Part shown: in pieces, positions 8,582 to 17,565 of the stretch
Position numbering within the stretch: position 1 is the stretch's first letter
Layout: each line of letters opens with the position of its first letter
Origin: Desulfobacterales bacterium
GTDB lineage: Bacteria; Desulfobacterota; UBA8473
Direction: 5' to 3'
Assembly (NCBI GenBank): GCA_016209225.1
Contig: JACQWO010000058.1
Coordinates: 34,212 to 98,211 of the forward strand
DNA length: 64,000 bases
Position numbers and translations under genes: made by a program
The notes under the pieces: model-generated
Databases searched by the model: none
Seen by the model: the letters and a program-made list of their open reading frames with translations, nothing else
Told to the model about the DNA's origin: nothing

Positions 8582-9571
8582 TTAATCATCATTCTCTTCT
8601 GGTCCGCCTGAGGCGGATTGTACATTAGTGTCCTTATAAATGTATCTTTCAAACAACCTGTGATATCCGGTCCATTTGGAGTTATTGCCCTTTTCCTTTT
8701 CAATGAATTCTTGAAAACCCCTGATCTTTGAATCCATATCATCGAGGTAGTACAGAATTATGGCCTCTTGTGTTTTTGGTCTTTTAGGAGAGCCAAACTC
8801 ATAATAACCATGATGACTCAGGATGAGATGTTTTAACAGCATGGCTAAATCATTCGGAAAATCTGTAATCTCTGCAATCTTATCCGTAATCATTCCAACC
8901 CCAATGGTAATATGGCCCAAAAGCCTTCCTTCATCAGTATAATCAAAAGACCCTTCGTAGGAAAGTTCATGGATCTTGCCAATGTCGTGCAGTATTCCCC
9001 CTGTTAAGAGAAGGTCAGCATTTATACCCTTGTAATGCTTTACCACGCCTAAAATCAGTTTTCCAATTGTAAGCGTGTGTTCCAATAGCCCCCCTATATA
9101 GACATGGTGTAATCCTTTGGCTGCCGGAGCAATCTTGAACAGTCTTGTGAATTCCTCTTCTTCAAAGAAAAGGTCCAAAAGCTCTTTCAAGTATATGTTC
9201 TTTACTTCTTTGGATATCTCGGCTAACTCTCCAAACATCATCTCGATATTCTTATCGGTTCTCGGTAAGAAGTCATTGATAAATATCTCTTCTTTAGGAC
9301 ACTTCTCCAGATCAAAGATTACCAATTGGAGGTCGTTTTGATATCTGGTTACCCTGGATTTTACCCTGATAAAATCGTCTTTTTCAAATAGGGCAGAGAG
9401 ATGTTTTGCATTCTCCCAAACCCTTGCCTCTATATCTCCTGTTTTATCTCCTAGCTTTAGGTTAAGATAAGGCTTTCCATTCTTCGATGTACCCAGATTT
9501 TTCCCTTTTACCAGGAATGTACTATCGATCTTATCGTTTTCCGTTATATCTTCAATAAATATCTTGTTCAT
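8582..9571 (-). CDS. 3'-5' exoribonuclease of the YhaM type (OB fold plus HD domain)
   Basis: 329 residues from the ATG at 9571 (MNKIFIEDI), preceded by AAAGGGG. Residues 10-90 form an OB-fold nucleic-acid-binding domain (STFLVKGKNLGTSKNGKPYL ... GDIEARVWENA). An HD domain follows, with HHVYIGGLLEHTLTIGKL, GGILHDIGKIHEL, LSHHGYYEFGSPKRPKT and a terminal YYLDDMDSKI motif, as in YhaM/CBF1-type exonucleases. The last residues (SASGGPEENDD) are encoded over a 15-base palindrome at 8603-8617, which looks like a later addition. The enzyme degrades short RNA or single-stranded DNA from the 3' end in the cytoplasm. Confidence 0.85.
   Translation of the reverse strand: MNKIFIEDITENDKIDSTFLVKGKNLGTSKNGKPYLNLKLGDKTGDIEARVWENAKHLSALFEKDDFIRVKSRVTRYQNDLQLVIFDLEKCPKEEIFINDFLPRTDKNIEMMFGELAEISKEVKNIYLKELLDLFFEEEEFTRLFKIAPAAKGLHHVYIGGLLEHTLTIGKLILGVVKHYKGINADLLLTGGILHDIGKIHELSYEGSFDYTDEGRLLGHITIGVGMITDKIAEITDFPNDLAMLLKHLILSHHGYYEFGSPKRPKTQEAIILYYLDDMDSKIRGFQEFIEKEKGNNSKWTGYHRLFERYIYKDTNVQSASGGPEENDD
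8603..8617. repeat. Short perfect palindrome TCCGCCTGAGGCGGA
   Basis: Seven-base arms around a central G, located within the last codons of the YhaM-like gene. A different palindrome of similar size, CAGCCGAGACGGCTG, lies just before that gene's start at 9590-9604. Both are the kind of short GC-rich palindrome that is scattered in many genomes. Confidence 0.6.
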
Positions 9572-9962
9572 CTCAAAATACCCCTTTGGCAGCCGAGACG
9601 GCTGTCCTACCTGCAATTTTCATCATTCTTTGTGAGCCAATGGCTCATGAATGTTTATTTTGTGATTATCTCTTGGATGGAAAAACTTGCTCAGATTTAC
9701 TTTGAACAGTCAACTGCAAACTCAGTTCATATTGTTGCGGGTCTAAACCCAAATCATAGTGAGACCATTCTTACACAATGGATATTGAAAGTCAAGGGAG
9801 GAAGGGTAGAGGGACAAAAGAAACAGCATCAAAGTAAAAATGCCCCTTAATAAGGGGCATTTTTACTTTGAAAAGGCATTAACATTTTTCAGGGTTTTAC
9901 CCAATCGGTAATAGGTGCCAATCTATATTTAGTTTCGTCAGGTATAAATATTTTGAAAGGAA
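9572..9962. other. 391-base intergenic stretch without a supported gene
   Basis: Between the YhaM-like gene and livM. It contains the CAGCCGAGACGGCTG palindrome (9590-9604) and, at 9831-9869, a strong perfect inverted repeat. A 72-codon frame on the + strand (9632-9850) ends inside that hairpin, lacks a ribosome site, has no recognisable similarity, and is not called. Confidence 0.6.
9831..9869. terminator. Bidirectional intrinsic terminator, perfect 19-base inverted repeat
   Basis: AAAGTAAAAATGCCCCTTA, one A, then its exact complement TAAGGGGCATTTTTACTTT. The GC core AAGGGG/CCCCTT is flanked by A and T runs in both directions, as in a two-way rho-independent terminator. It lies 94 bases downstream of the livM stop, where the minus-strand transporter operon ends. 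Confidence 0.85.
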
Positions 9963-11006
9963 CTAATATGTAAACGGCCACGACTTATAGTATATTTTGG
10001 TTTTGATCCAGCGTCCGTATATACCGGTAGGTTCAAAGATAAGAAAGAGGATTATTGCCAGTCCGAATGCCATTACCTTTACCTCAAAGAACCTGTCTAC
10101 CAGAACAGGGTAACTAGTGCCAAATACGTCCGCTGCTATTCTTATTCCTTCAGGGAGCATGGTTACAAACATTGCCCCAAAAACAGAACCCAGGATTGAC
10201 CCCATCCCTCCGATGATGATCATGGCAAGGTAGTCTATGGATAGGGTAATGGGAAAATGTTCCGGACTGATATCCGTTATATAATAAGCATATAAACCAC
10301 CTGCCAGCCCCGCATAGAATGAACTGACAAAGAATGACGTTACCTTGTACCTTGCCAGATTTACCCCCATTACCTCAGCCGATATGTCCCTGTCCCTTAT
10401 GGCGACCCAGGCTCGGCCTACCTTGGTTCTGATAAGATTTCTGGCAAAGAGCATAGCCATGACGACTATTGGCATAATCAGGAAGTAAAATGCCCTGTCG
10501 TTATCGATTGCATGACCAAAAAACTTTGGCGACGGTACACCCATACCTGTGGAACCTCTTGTCAGACCCTCCCATTTTATTATTACATACTGAACAATAA
10601 AACTGAATGCAAGGGTGCTCATTACCAGATAAAGCCCCTTAAGTCGGAGTGATGGTACCCCAACTATCAATCCGGAGGTTGCCGTAATCAGAGCCGCGAC
10701 CGGTAGTGCAAGCCAGAAAGGGAAGCCTGCGTCAGCGGTAAGGATGGCAGTGGAGTATGCCCCTATGGCAATAAATGCCCCGTGTCCCAGAGATATCTGA
10801 CCGGTAAACCCTGTTAATATATTAAGCCCCAGGGCACCAATGGTAGCTATTGCTGCCAGGTTTACAACATAGGTTAAATATGGACCTGCCCAGAATGGGA
10901 AAAAAATCATAAAGACAACAAGTCCTGCCATCCACAACTTTATCCAGATGGTCTGAAATATTGCCGTATCTGCCTTATAGCTTGTTTTGAAATCTCCACT
11001 GGTCAT
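9963..11006 (-). CDS. livM: Branched-chain amino acid-type ABC transporter, permease LivM
   Basis: 347 residues, mostly hydrophobic, with about nine predicted membrane spans. The LivM pattern is clear: AAIATIGALGLNILTGFTGQ, ISLGHGAFIAIGAYS, and the coupling-helix region GRAWVAIRDRDISAEVMGVN near residue 205, followed by GGMGSILGSVFGA. It forms the membrane channel with LivH. Together with the two ATPases it would import a branched-chain amino acid or, as often in anaerobes, another small carboxylate or aromatic acid. It is the last gene of the minus-strand operon, before the terminator at 9831. Confidence 0.93.
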   Translation of the reverse strand: MTSGDFKTSYKADTAIFQTIWIKLWMAGLVVFMIFFPFWAGPYLTYVVNLAAIATIGALGLNILTGFTGQISLGHGAFIAIGAYSTAILTADAGFPFWLALPVAALITATSGLIVGVPSLRLKGLYLVMSTLAFSFIVQYVIIKWEGLTRGSTGMGVPSPKFFGHAIDNDRAFYFLIMPIVVMAMLFARNLIRTKVGRAWVAIRDRDISAEVMGVNLARYKVTSFFVSSFYAGLAGGLYAYYITDISPEHFPITLSIDYLAMIIIGGMGSILGSVFGAMFVTMLPEGIRIAADVFGTSYPVLVDRFFEVKVMAFGLAIILFLIFEPTGIYGRWIKTKIYYKSWPFTY

Positions 11007-11058
11007 CTATGAGGTACTCCTTTCTTTTCGTAAATCGTAAGTCGTAAATCGTGATTTT

Positions 11059-11092
11059 TCACTCTTCATTCTTCACTCTTCATTTTTCACTC
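11059..11092. repeat. Short tandem tract between livH and livM
   Basis: CACTCTTCATTCTTCACTCT followed by TCATTTTTCACTCC, a degenerate tandem of 14-15 bases, next to a second tract of GTAAATCGTAAGTCGTAAAT (about 11029). Such text-like tracts recur between genes in this window (28370, 33560, 38410) and do not encode protein. Confidence 0.6.
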
Positions 11093-11992
11093 CTACACAC
11101 GTTCTATCTCTTTGGTACCGAAAAGACCGTAAGGTCTTATCATCATAATCAGGAGGAGAATTATAAAAGCAGCCACCTCTTTAACCCCTCCACCGAATAG
11201 GTGATCCAGGTACCCCCCGGCCAGGTTCTCCAATACCCCTATTAGTACTCCTCCAATCATTGCGCCTGCGATACTGTCCAAGCCTCCCATAACGGCGGCA
11301 GGTAAAGCCTTTAATCCTATAAAATAGAGATTTAGATTTAGAAGATTTATATTTGCCAGGAAGATACCGGCTATCGAAGATACCACCGTTGCTATCAACC
11401 ATGACACAGCCACTACCTTCTTTACACTTATACCCATCAGGAAGGCTATATCCTGATCATCGGCCGTTGCCCTCATGCCGATACCCATCGTAGTGAATTT
11501 AAAGAACGCCAGGAATACTATCATAACTGTAATAGCCATTATCATTGCCCATAGATGTACATGGGAGACTGCTATAGTCCCAAGCATAAGCGGTTCTTCT
11601 GAAAAAGGACCTGGAAATACATAGTTTAAAGGCCCCCATATCATCCCTATTATACTTCTGAATACCGTACCCAGACCGATCGTTATCATTACTATAGCAA
11701 GTATAGGTTCACCTATCATAGGTCTTAGGATGACGCGTTCCAGCAGGATACCCAGGATAGCTGAGAAGACGAGGGTAATCAGGAATGCCGGGATATAAGG
11801 GATCTTGTATGTAGTGATAAGGTTAAAACAGAAATAGGCCCCAAGCATCATCAACTCACCTATTGCCAGATTTAGTACATCTGTTGCCTTGTAAATGAGG
11901 ACAAATCCTAAGGCAATTAAGGAATAAACACTCCCTACTGTAATCCCGCTTACTACTAATTGAGCCAGAAAATGTAACTGATCACTAAACAT
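11093..11992 (-). CDS. livH: Branched-chain amino acid-type ABC transporter, permease LivH
   Basis: 299 residues with about eight membrane spans. LivH hallmarks: SGITVGSVYSLIALGFVLIYKA near residue 15, FTTMGIGMRATADDQDIAFLMGI (the cytoplasmic coupling loop) near 170, and ALPAAVMGGLDSIAGAMIGG near 230. It pairs with LivM. It lies between the acyl-CoA synthetase gene (35 bases upstream) and livM (86 bases downstream, separated by repeat tracts). Confidence 0.94.
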   Translation of the reverse strand: MFSDQLHFLAQLVVSGITVGSVYSLIALGFVLIYKATDVLNLAIGELMMLGAYFCFNLITTYKIPYIPAFLITLVFSAILGILLERVILRPMIGEPILAIVMITIGLGTVFRSIIGMIWGPLNYVFPGPFSEEPLMLGTIAVSHVHLWAMIMAITVMIVFLAFFKFTTMGIGMRATADDQDIAFLMGISVKKVVAVSWLIATVVSSIAGIFLANINLLNLNLYFIGLKALPAAVMGGLDSIAGAMIGGVLIGVLENLAGGYLDHLFGGGVKEVAAFIILLLIMMIRPYGLFGTKEIERV

Positions 11993-12027
11993 CTCTCCTC
12001 CTCGTGTTTTTTCTTTAATTAATTTCT

Positions 12028-13842
12028 TTACACATCATGCCCTGTCTCGTGTATCTCCTCAATAATATCCCTATACATCTCACGAACAGCTGCCCTTCGT
12101 ACTTTCTGTGTAGCCGTCATTTCATCCTCATCGTGATCCAGCTCTTTGGAGAGTAACGTAAACTTTTTGATCTGCCTGTCGTGGGCAAGGGTCTTATTTA
12201 CCTTCCTTATCTCCTCCGCAATCAGTTCATATACTTCGGGTCTCATGGAGAGGTTTTTGAATGTAGTATAGGGTATCTTTTGATTCATTGCCCATTTACC
12301 CACATACGGGTAGTCTATCTGAACAAGAGCAGCCAGATACTCCTTGCCTTCGCCAACTACTATTGCTTCCATTATAAGCGGACTGAACTTCAGCTTATTC
12401 TCTATCTCATCAGGGGCTATCATTTTACCATCGGAAGAGATGAATATATCCTGCCTCCTGCCCAGAACGTGGAGATAGCCTTCATCATCCATGTAAACCA
12501 GGTCGTTGGTACGCATCCAACCGTCTCCTTTGGTTTCCTCTGTTGCCTTTGGGTTTTTATAATAACCCTTAAACATAGCTGGAGTTTTGCATATAAATTC
12601 CCCTTCCTCGGTTATCTTGTATTCAATACCGGGTAATACCTTACCCGCGGTTCCAATCTTAAATCCCCTTCCCTGATGGGTAGTGGCGATGCCGATTTCG
12701 GTCATTCCATAGAGCTCTCTCAGTTTGATACCGATGGCATAAAAGAATCTGTTCATCTCCGGAGCAACGGCGGCACCGCCGGTATACATCAACCTGGTTC
12801 TTAAGAAACCCATATGATCCTGAAGTGCCCTGAAACATAGGAGATATGCAAGGAAATTCAAAACCCTCCAGTAGAAAGGTATCTTTTCTCCTTTCTGATC
12901 AAAAGCGCATATCCTGTAACCAATGGGCATTGCAATCTTATAACACAGCCTTTTTACCCAGGTGGCATCCTGCATCTTTATCTGTATGGCAGAGGAGAGC
13001 CTTTCATATATCCTGGGAACTGCTAAAAAGAAGGTGGGTGATATCTCCCTGATATTCTGTTCTACTGTAGAAGTATCCTCAGCGAAGTTCACTGTGCATC
13101 CTATATGGACAGGTATGATCACAGACATAAGCCTTTCTATGGCATGATTCAAGGGGAGAAAGGAAAGAACAGTGTCGTTTTCATATACTGGATTTGCCTG
13201 GGTTAACCCTGACAACAGATGTTTGATAGTGCTATGTGTGTACATCACCCCTTTGGGTTTTCCGGTTGTACCCGAGGTATAGAGCATCATATTCACGTCA
13301 TCTGGGTCGATTTCATCCATCCGTTTATCAAAGAAGGAAGGATCTTTTCTGTCTAACTCCTTGCCCATCTCTAGTACATCGTAAAAGTCGATGATAAAAG
13401 GATCATTATAGTTTCGAAGCCCCTTCATGTCCATTACAATGCATTTCAAAAGATGGGGTTGTCGATCCCTGAACTCCAGGACTTTATCTGTCTGTTCCTG
13501 ATCCTCTGCAACGATGAACTTGGCCTGGCAGTTGTCCACGATATACCTGACGCCTTCAGCGTAGTCGACTGAATAAATTCCTACTGTAACGCCTCCTGCT
13601 GCCTGTATAGCTATATCAGCATAGACCCATTCTTTACAGTTCTCGCCAATAACGCATACATTGTCTCCTTTTTCAAGACCAAGGGCGATCAATCCCAGGG
13701 CAAAGTTTCTGACATGTTCTCCATATTCTTTCCATGTTATCTCCTGCCAGATACCAAATTCCTTTTCCCTCAGTGCAACCCTTCTATCCCCATACTTTTT
13801 TACCTGCTCAAAAAACTTATGAGGAAAAGTATCCTTTGTCAT
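12028..13842 (-). CDS. Long-chain acyl-CoA synthetase (AMP-forming)
   Basis: 604 residues from the ATG at 13842, chosen because AGGAGG stands six bases before it. It activates a carboxylate with ATP to an acyl-AMP and then an acyl-CoA. The phosphate-binding motif YTSGTTGKPKG lies at residues 188-198. The ELYGMTEIG adenine-binding segment, GWMRTNDLVYMDDEGYLHVLGR and the FISSDGKMIAPDEIENKL hinge follow. The pattern and length fit FadD/ACSL-type enzymes with a C-terminal TATQKVRRA segment. It sits inside the liv transporter operon, 13 bases after livG, which suggests that the imported compound is made into a CoA ester directly. Confidence 0.93.
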   Translation of the reverse strand: MTKDTFPHKFFEQVKKYGDRRVALREKEFGIWQEITWKEYGEHVRNFALGLIALGLEKGDNVCVIGENCKEWVYADIAIQAAGGVTVGIYSVDYAEGVRYIVDNCQAKFIVAEDQEQTDKVLEFRDRQPHLLKCIVMDMKGLRNYNDPFIIDFYDVLEMGKELDRKDPSFFDKRMDEIDPDDVNMMLYTSGTTGKPKGVMYTHSTIKHLLSGLTQANPVYENDTVLSFLPLNHAIERLMSVIIPVHIGCTVNFAEDTSTVEQNIREISPTFFLAVPRIYERLSSAIQIKMQDATWVKRLCYKIAMPIGYRICAFDQKGEKIPFYWRVLNFLAYLLCFRALQDHMGFLRTRLMYTGGAAVAPEMNRFFYAIGIKLRELYGMTEIGIATTHQGRGFKIGTAGKVLPGIEYKITEEGEFICKTPAMFKGYYKNPKATEETKGDGWMRTNDLVYMDDEGYLHVLGRRQDIFISSDGKMIAPDEIENKLKFSPLIMEAIVVGEGKEYLAALVQIDYPYVGKWAMNQKIPYTTFKNLSMRPEVYELIAEEIRKVNKTLAHDRQIKKFTLLSKELDHDEDEMTATQKVRRAAVREMYRDIIEEIHETGHDV

Positions 13843-13855
13843 AGAAGTCCTCCTT

Positions 13856-14668
13856 TTAATCTTCTTCAACCCGTCTGCCGACTACTAAATCCTCTGAACC
13901 CAGATAGGCTTTAATTACCTCAGTATCTTTCTGTATCTCACCGGCAGTGCCTTCAGCTATCTTTTCTCCGAAGTCTATAGCAGCCACCCTGTCGGAAATA
14001 TCCATTACTACACCCATATCATGTTCAACAATTATACAGGTTATTCCCAGTTCTTCATTTATATCCAGGATAAACCTGGCGATGTCTTCAGTCTCTTCCA
14101 GATTCATTCCTGAGACCGGCTCATCCAGTAGGATGAGCTTAGGATCCATTGCCAGTGCCCTTCCCAGTTCTACCCGTTTCTGGGTTCCAAAGGGCAGGTT
14201 TCTGACCACCTGTTTTCTTACTGCTTCCATTTCAAGGAAATCTATTATCCATTCTGCCCTTTTTCTATGTTCGATTTCCAGACGCTGTGCCTTTCCCAAA
14301 TAGATACCCCCTGCTATTACACCGCAATTTATGATATGATGCCTGCCCAGCATAAGATTATCAAGAACAGTCATGTTTTTGAAGAGTTCCACATTCTGAA
14401 ATGTTCGGGCGATCCCCAGCCCTGATACCTGGTGGGCTTTGAGTTTCAGGATATTATGGCCTTCAAAGGTAATCTCCCCCCTTTGGGGTGTATAAACCCT
14501 GCTTATGCAGTTGAAGACCGTTGTCTTCCCTGCACCATTAGGGCCTATAATAGAGAATATCTCCCCCTTTTTAATCCCTAAGCTCACATTATCCAATGCC
14601 ACTATCCCACCAAACCTCATAGACAGGTTTTTTATCTCTAACTGATATCCATTTGACTGCTGATGCAT
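13856..14668 (-). CDS. livG: Branched-chain amino acid-type ABC transporter, ATPase LivG
   Basis: 270 residues from the ATG at 14668 (AAAGGAG upstream). Walker A GPNGAGKT lies at residues 42-49, Walker B LILLDEPVSGMN near 175, and a LivG-type signature LPFGTQKRVELGRA precedes it. The insert between Walker A and the signature, GIARTFQNVELFKNMTVLDN, is typical. It energises transport together with LivF on the inner face of the membrane. Confidence 0.93.
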   Translation of the reverse strand: MHQQSNGYQLEIKNLSMRFGGIVALDNVSLGIKKGEIFSIIGPNGAGKTTVFNCISRVYTPQRGEITFEGHNILKLKAHQVSGLGIARTFQNVELFKNMTVLDNLMLGRHHIINCGVIAGGIYLGKAQRLEIEHRKRAEWIIDFLEMEAVRKQVVRNLPFGTQKRVELGRALAMDPKLILLDEPVSGMNLEETEDIARFILDINEELGITCIIVEHDMGVVMDISDRVAAIDFGEKIAEGTAGEIQKDTEVIKAYLGSEDLVVGRRVEED

Positions 14669-14717
14669 AACCAACTCCTTTTAAACCTTTAATATCCTTT
14701 TTTAAACCTTAACCTCA

Positions 14718-15509
14718 TTAACTCAACCACCTTTTCCTCCTCTTGTAATGCTTTACATCCTTGTAGCTCTTCTTTTGAGCATCCCCAGTCAAACCCAGGT
14801 AAAATGTCTTTACGTCTTCATTCTCTATTAATTTCTCGCTCTTGTCATCCATTACGATCTTGCCATTTTCCATAATATACCCATAGGTTGCGTGAAGGAG
14901 GGCGACGTTTGCATTCTGTTCCACAAGGAGGATACCCGTCCCTTCCTCCTGGTTAATACGCATAATAACGTTGAATATCTCTTTAACAACCAGTGGAGCC
15001 AACCCGAGAGAGGGTTCATCCAGCATCATAAGTTTAGGCTTCGACATCATGCCCCTGCCAATAGCCAGCATCTGCTGTTCCCCTCCACTGAGATAACCAG
15101 CCAGTTGATTTTTTCTCTCTTTCAGGAGGGGGAATAAATCCATCACGAAATCGTAGTCTCTATTTATATTTTTGTCTTTACGGGTAAATGCGCCTACTCT
15201 AATGTTTTCATCAACTGTAAGATCATCGAATACCCTTCTCCCCTCAGGAACCTGGCATATCCCCATCTTGACTACCTGTTCAGGACTTTTTTCATTTAAT
15301 CTTACCCCGTTGAATTCTATAGATCCATCCTCTATCTCCCCATCCTGAGACTTTAGGATACCTGATATTGCTTTAAGGGTAGTACTCTTTCCAGCACCGT
15401 TAGACCCTAAGAGGGCAACGATAGCCGTATCCGGGACTTCAAAAGAAATGCCCCTCACAGCTGCGATGACATCATTGTAAACAACCTCAACATTGTTTAA
15501 GGTCAACAT
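14718..15509 (-). CDS. livF: Branched-chain amino acid-type ABC transporter, ATPase LivF
   Basis: 263 residues. Walker A GSNGAGKS lies at residues 35-42; the LSGGEQQMLAIGRGM signature and LMMLDEPSLGLAP Walker B follow. EGRRVFDDLTVDENIRVGA is typical of LivF. The C-terminal tail after the ATPase core is short and basic (KHYKRRKRW). First gene of the liv part of the operon; 421 bases separate it from the upstream ligase. Confidence 0.93.
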   Translation of the reverse strand: MLTLNNVEVVYNDVIAAVRGISFEVPDTAIVALLGSNGAGKSTTLKAISGILKSQDGEIEDGSIEFNGVRLNEKSPEQVVKMGICQVPEGRRVFDDLTVDENIRVGAFTRKDKNINRDYDFVMDLFPLLKERKNQLAGYLSGGEQQMLAIGRGMMSKPKLMMLDEPSLGLAPLVVKEIFNVIMRINQEEGTGILLVEQNANVALLHATYGYIMENGKIVMDDKSEKLIENEDVKTFYLGLTGDAQKKSYKDVKHYKRRKRWLS

Positions 15510-15930
15510 AAGATTTTAATTCCCCCCTTCTAAAATCCTTATTTTCTCCCTTTAACAGGAGACATATAATACATTTGTTAAAATTTACTCTTGATTATGA
15601 AAAAACGTATTATAAAGTAAAGATGAAAGTAATGTAGTGCTTGTTAAAGATAAAAGAGATAGTCTCTCAAAGCCCTCAAATTGATTGAGTTCAGAGCAGC
15701 TTCTTCAGATGTACAGGAGATAGGGTGATTGGACAGTAGACAGGATGTTAGAAGTGTAAAAACAAGATCAGCGCTCAATTGAAAAGGTCTACCCCATCTT
15801 TTTAATTTTGACTAGGTAACGACGCAACAGCACAACAGAACCTTTCGGCTTTAAAAATAAAAAGGTCTGTTTAACTAATATAAAAACATGTGATATGTCA
15901 AGAAGAATCTTAATCCCAAAAAACCTTTTC
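15510..15930. other. 421-base gap where a substrate-binding protein gene might be expected
   Basis: AT-rich sequence without a coding frame of any quality on either strand. It probably holds the promoter for the livF operon on the minus strand; a TTGACA-like box is seen at 15896-15901 (complement), but no well-spaced -10 box was found. No repeat of the dispersed families was recognised. Confidence 0.4.
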
Positions 15931-17217
15931 TTAAACCTTCCTTCTATCGTCCACCAGTGGGGCATCTTCAGGGAGTGTCCCTTTTTTAACCAATTCAAGC
16001 TGGGGGGTTACACGAATGGCAACTTTTAAATCATTTACCAATCTTTCTTTTATACCTTCTAAGTTAAGGGGTTCTTTGTATTCAATCTTTATAGTAAGTT
16101 CATCGCGAAGCTTTGGTCTTTCTACAATTATTTGATATTTACCCAATTCCGGATAATTATCGAGGACGTTGTCTATCTGTCTGGGAGAAATAAACATCCC
16201 CTTTATTCTTGGTATATCTCCCACACGGCCTAAGATTCGTTTTAGCCTCGGTGTAGTCCTACCACAGGAACATGGCTCCAGATTTAAACCTTCAGTAATA
16301 TCCCCTGTCCTATAGCGGATAATAGGCATAGCCTTTCTGCTAAAGTCACAGCCGCATATCTCCCCACTTTCTCCCCAGGTTACAGACTGTCCTGTCTGAG
16401 GGTCCAATATCTCTACAAGGACATCTGGATCAAGGTGCATGCCACCGCCTTCTGGGCACTCAGCGGCAACTATCCCAAGGTCTGCTGTACCATACAGTTC
16501 CCGGACCTTTGCCCCAAATGTTTCTCCTAATGCCTTTTTGCCAGCTTCTGTCCTCACTTCACCAAAGACTTGGACAAGCCTGATAGAGAGGTCTTTATTT
16601 GGATCAAGCCCCATCTCCATTGCTGTCTCTGCCAGCTGTTGACAGAAAGTGGGAAATCCAAAAAGGATAGTGCAGTTGGTCAGCTTCATCACTTCTATAT
16701 GTGTTCTGGTCATGCCAACCCCCCCCGGAAGTACTGCAGTACCAGCCCTTTTCATAGCATCATCCAGGAGTTTACCTGCAATTACCCAATTATAGTTAAC
16801 TGTACAGTCCACTATATCGTCTTTGCGGGCACCCATGGTGAAGAGCGCTCTCGCTGCACCCTCCACTACGTAAACCCAATCTTCCTGTGTAAATGGATAG
16901 ATGATTGGGCCAGGGGCGTAAAACAGCTGGTTGAGTTCCTCTGGGTCGACTGCTAATAAGTCTCCAAAGGGTGGATTTTGAGCTTGAATTTCCATTATTT
17001 TGGACTTTGAGATGAAAGGTATGCCCTTTTGATAGTCCTCAAAGGACTTAATATCCTCTGGTTTCACTCCAGCCTCGTTAAAACTCTTCTTGTAATAAGG
17101 AGAGTTTTTATAAGCGTATTTTAACTGTTTCTTTGCTCTATCTAATTGATGCTCTTTCAATCTTTCCTGAGGCATGGTTTCCAGTTCTTTGCTCCAATAT
17201 TTATTCTTCCCTGCCAT
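15931..17217 (-). CDS. Phenylacetate-CoA ligase family protein (AMP-forming)
   Basis: 428 residues. It begins KYWSKELETMPQERLKEHQL and has SPYYKKSFNEAGVKPEDIKS, both typical of PaaK-like ligases; RELYGTADLGIVAAECPEGGGMHL and the RYRTGDIT, GRVGDIPRIKGMFISPRQID segments follow. Such enzymes make aryl- or acyl-CoA thioesters. The usual glycine/serine-rich P-loop segment near residue 95 reads APGPIIYPFTQEDW rather than the common SSGTTGKPT form, so ATP binding may differ or the enzyme may be a divergent member. It lies upstream of the liv cluster on the same strand. Confidence 0.85.
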   Translation of the reverse strand: MAGKNKYWSKELETMPQERLKEHQLDRAKKQLKYAYKNSPYYKKSFNEAGVKPEDIKSFEDYQKGIPFISKSKIMEIQAQNPPFGDLLAVDPEELNQLFYAPGPIIYPFTQEDWVYVVEGAARALFTMGARKDDIVDCTVNYNWVIAGKLLDDAMKRAGTAVLPGGVGMTRTHIEVMKLTNCTILFGFPTFCQQLAETAMEMGLDPNKDLSIRLVQVFGEVRTEAGKKALGETFGAKVRELYGTADLGIVAAECPEGGGMHLDPDVLVEILDPQTGQSVTWGESGEICGCDFSRKAMPIIRYRTGDITEGLNLEPCSCGRTTPRLKRILGRVGDIPRIKGMFISPRQIDNVLDNYPELGKYQIIVERPKLRDELTIKIEYKEPLNLEGIKERLVNDLKVAIRVTPQLELVKKGTLPEDAPLVDDRRKV

Positions 17218-17294
17218 TAATTGCCTCCTTTTATTTTGAATAAAGGCCCTCGATTTGTACTTGCTTGTTTTTCATGAGTTGAGCTACTTTATAA

Positions 17295-17415
17295 GTAACT
17301 ATTCAGGTAGGCACAGAGCACCAAAGGCACAAAGTAGGAAAAAAACAACGAAACGACCCTGCTCCGCTCTGCTTTGTGCCTATGTGTTTTTGCCACTTTG
17401 TGCCTGAGTAGTTAC
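17295..17415. repeat. Inverted-repeat element R2 of the dispersed family
   Basis: Ends GTAACTATTCAGG (17295) and CCTGAGTAGTTAC (ending 17415). The interior differs from the other copies: AGGCACAGAGCACCAAAGGC and, opposite, GCCTATGTGTTTTTGCCACT. It occupies most of the 348-base gap between two divergent genes. A fragment of the same interior (AGGCACAGAGGGGCAGAGGC) occurs near 42865, between qmoB and qmoC. Confidence 0.75.
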
Positions 17416-17505
17416 CTTTATAATAATATTTACATTTTCAGTCAAGGGAAAAATTAAGTTTGCGTTCACTTAGTAGTTCGTCTTGATGGTTACTTATTTT
17501 CCGTC

Positions 17506-17535
17506 TTGACTTACTTCTTTTGATAAAGATATAAT
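17506..17535 (+). promoter_or_regulatory. Sigma-70-type promoter of the two-component system
   Basis: TTGACT at 17506-17511, an 18-base spacer and TATAAT at 17530-17535, about 30 bases before the ATG of the histidine kinase. The match to the housekeeping consensus is nearly complete. Confidence 0.75.
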
Positions 17536-17565
17536 TGCCAAGTCAACAGATTAGAAGAGGGTTTT

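Noticed and set aside
9632..9850. 72-codon frame on the + strand
   Set aside because: No ribosome site, no recognisable domain, and it ends in the terminator hairpin at 9831-9869.
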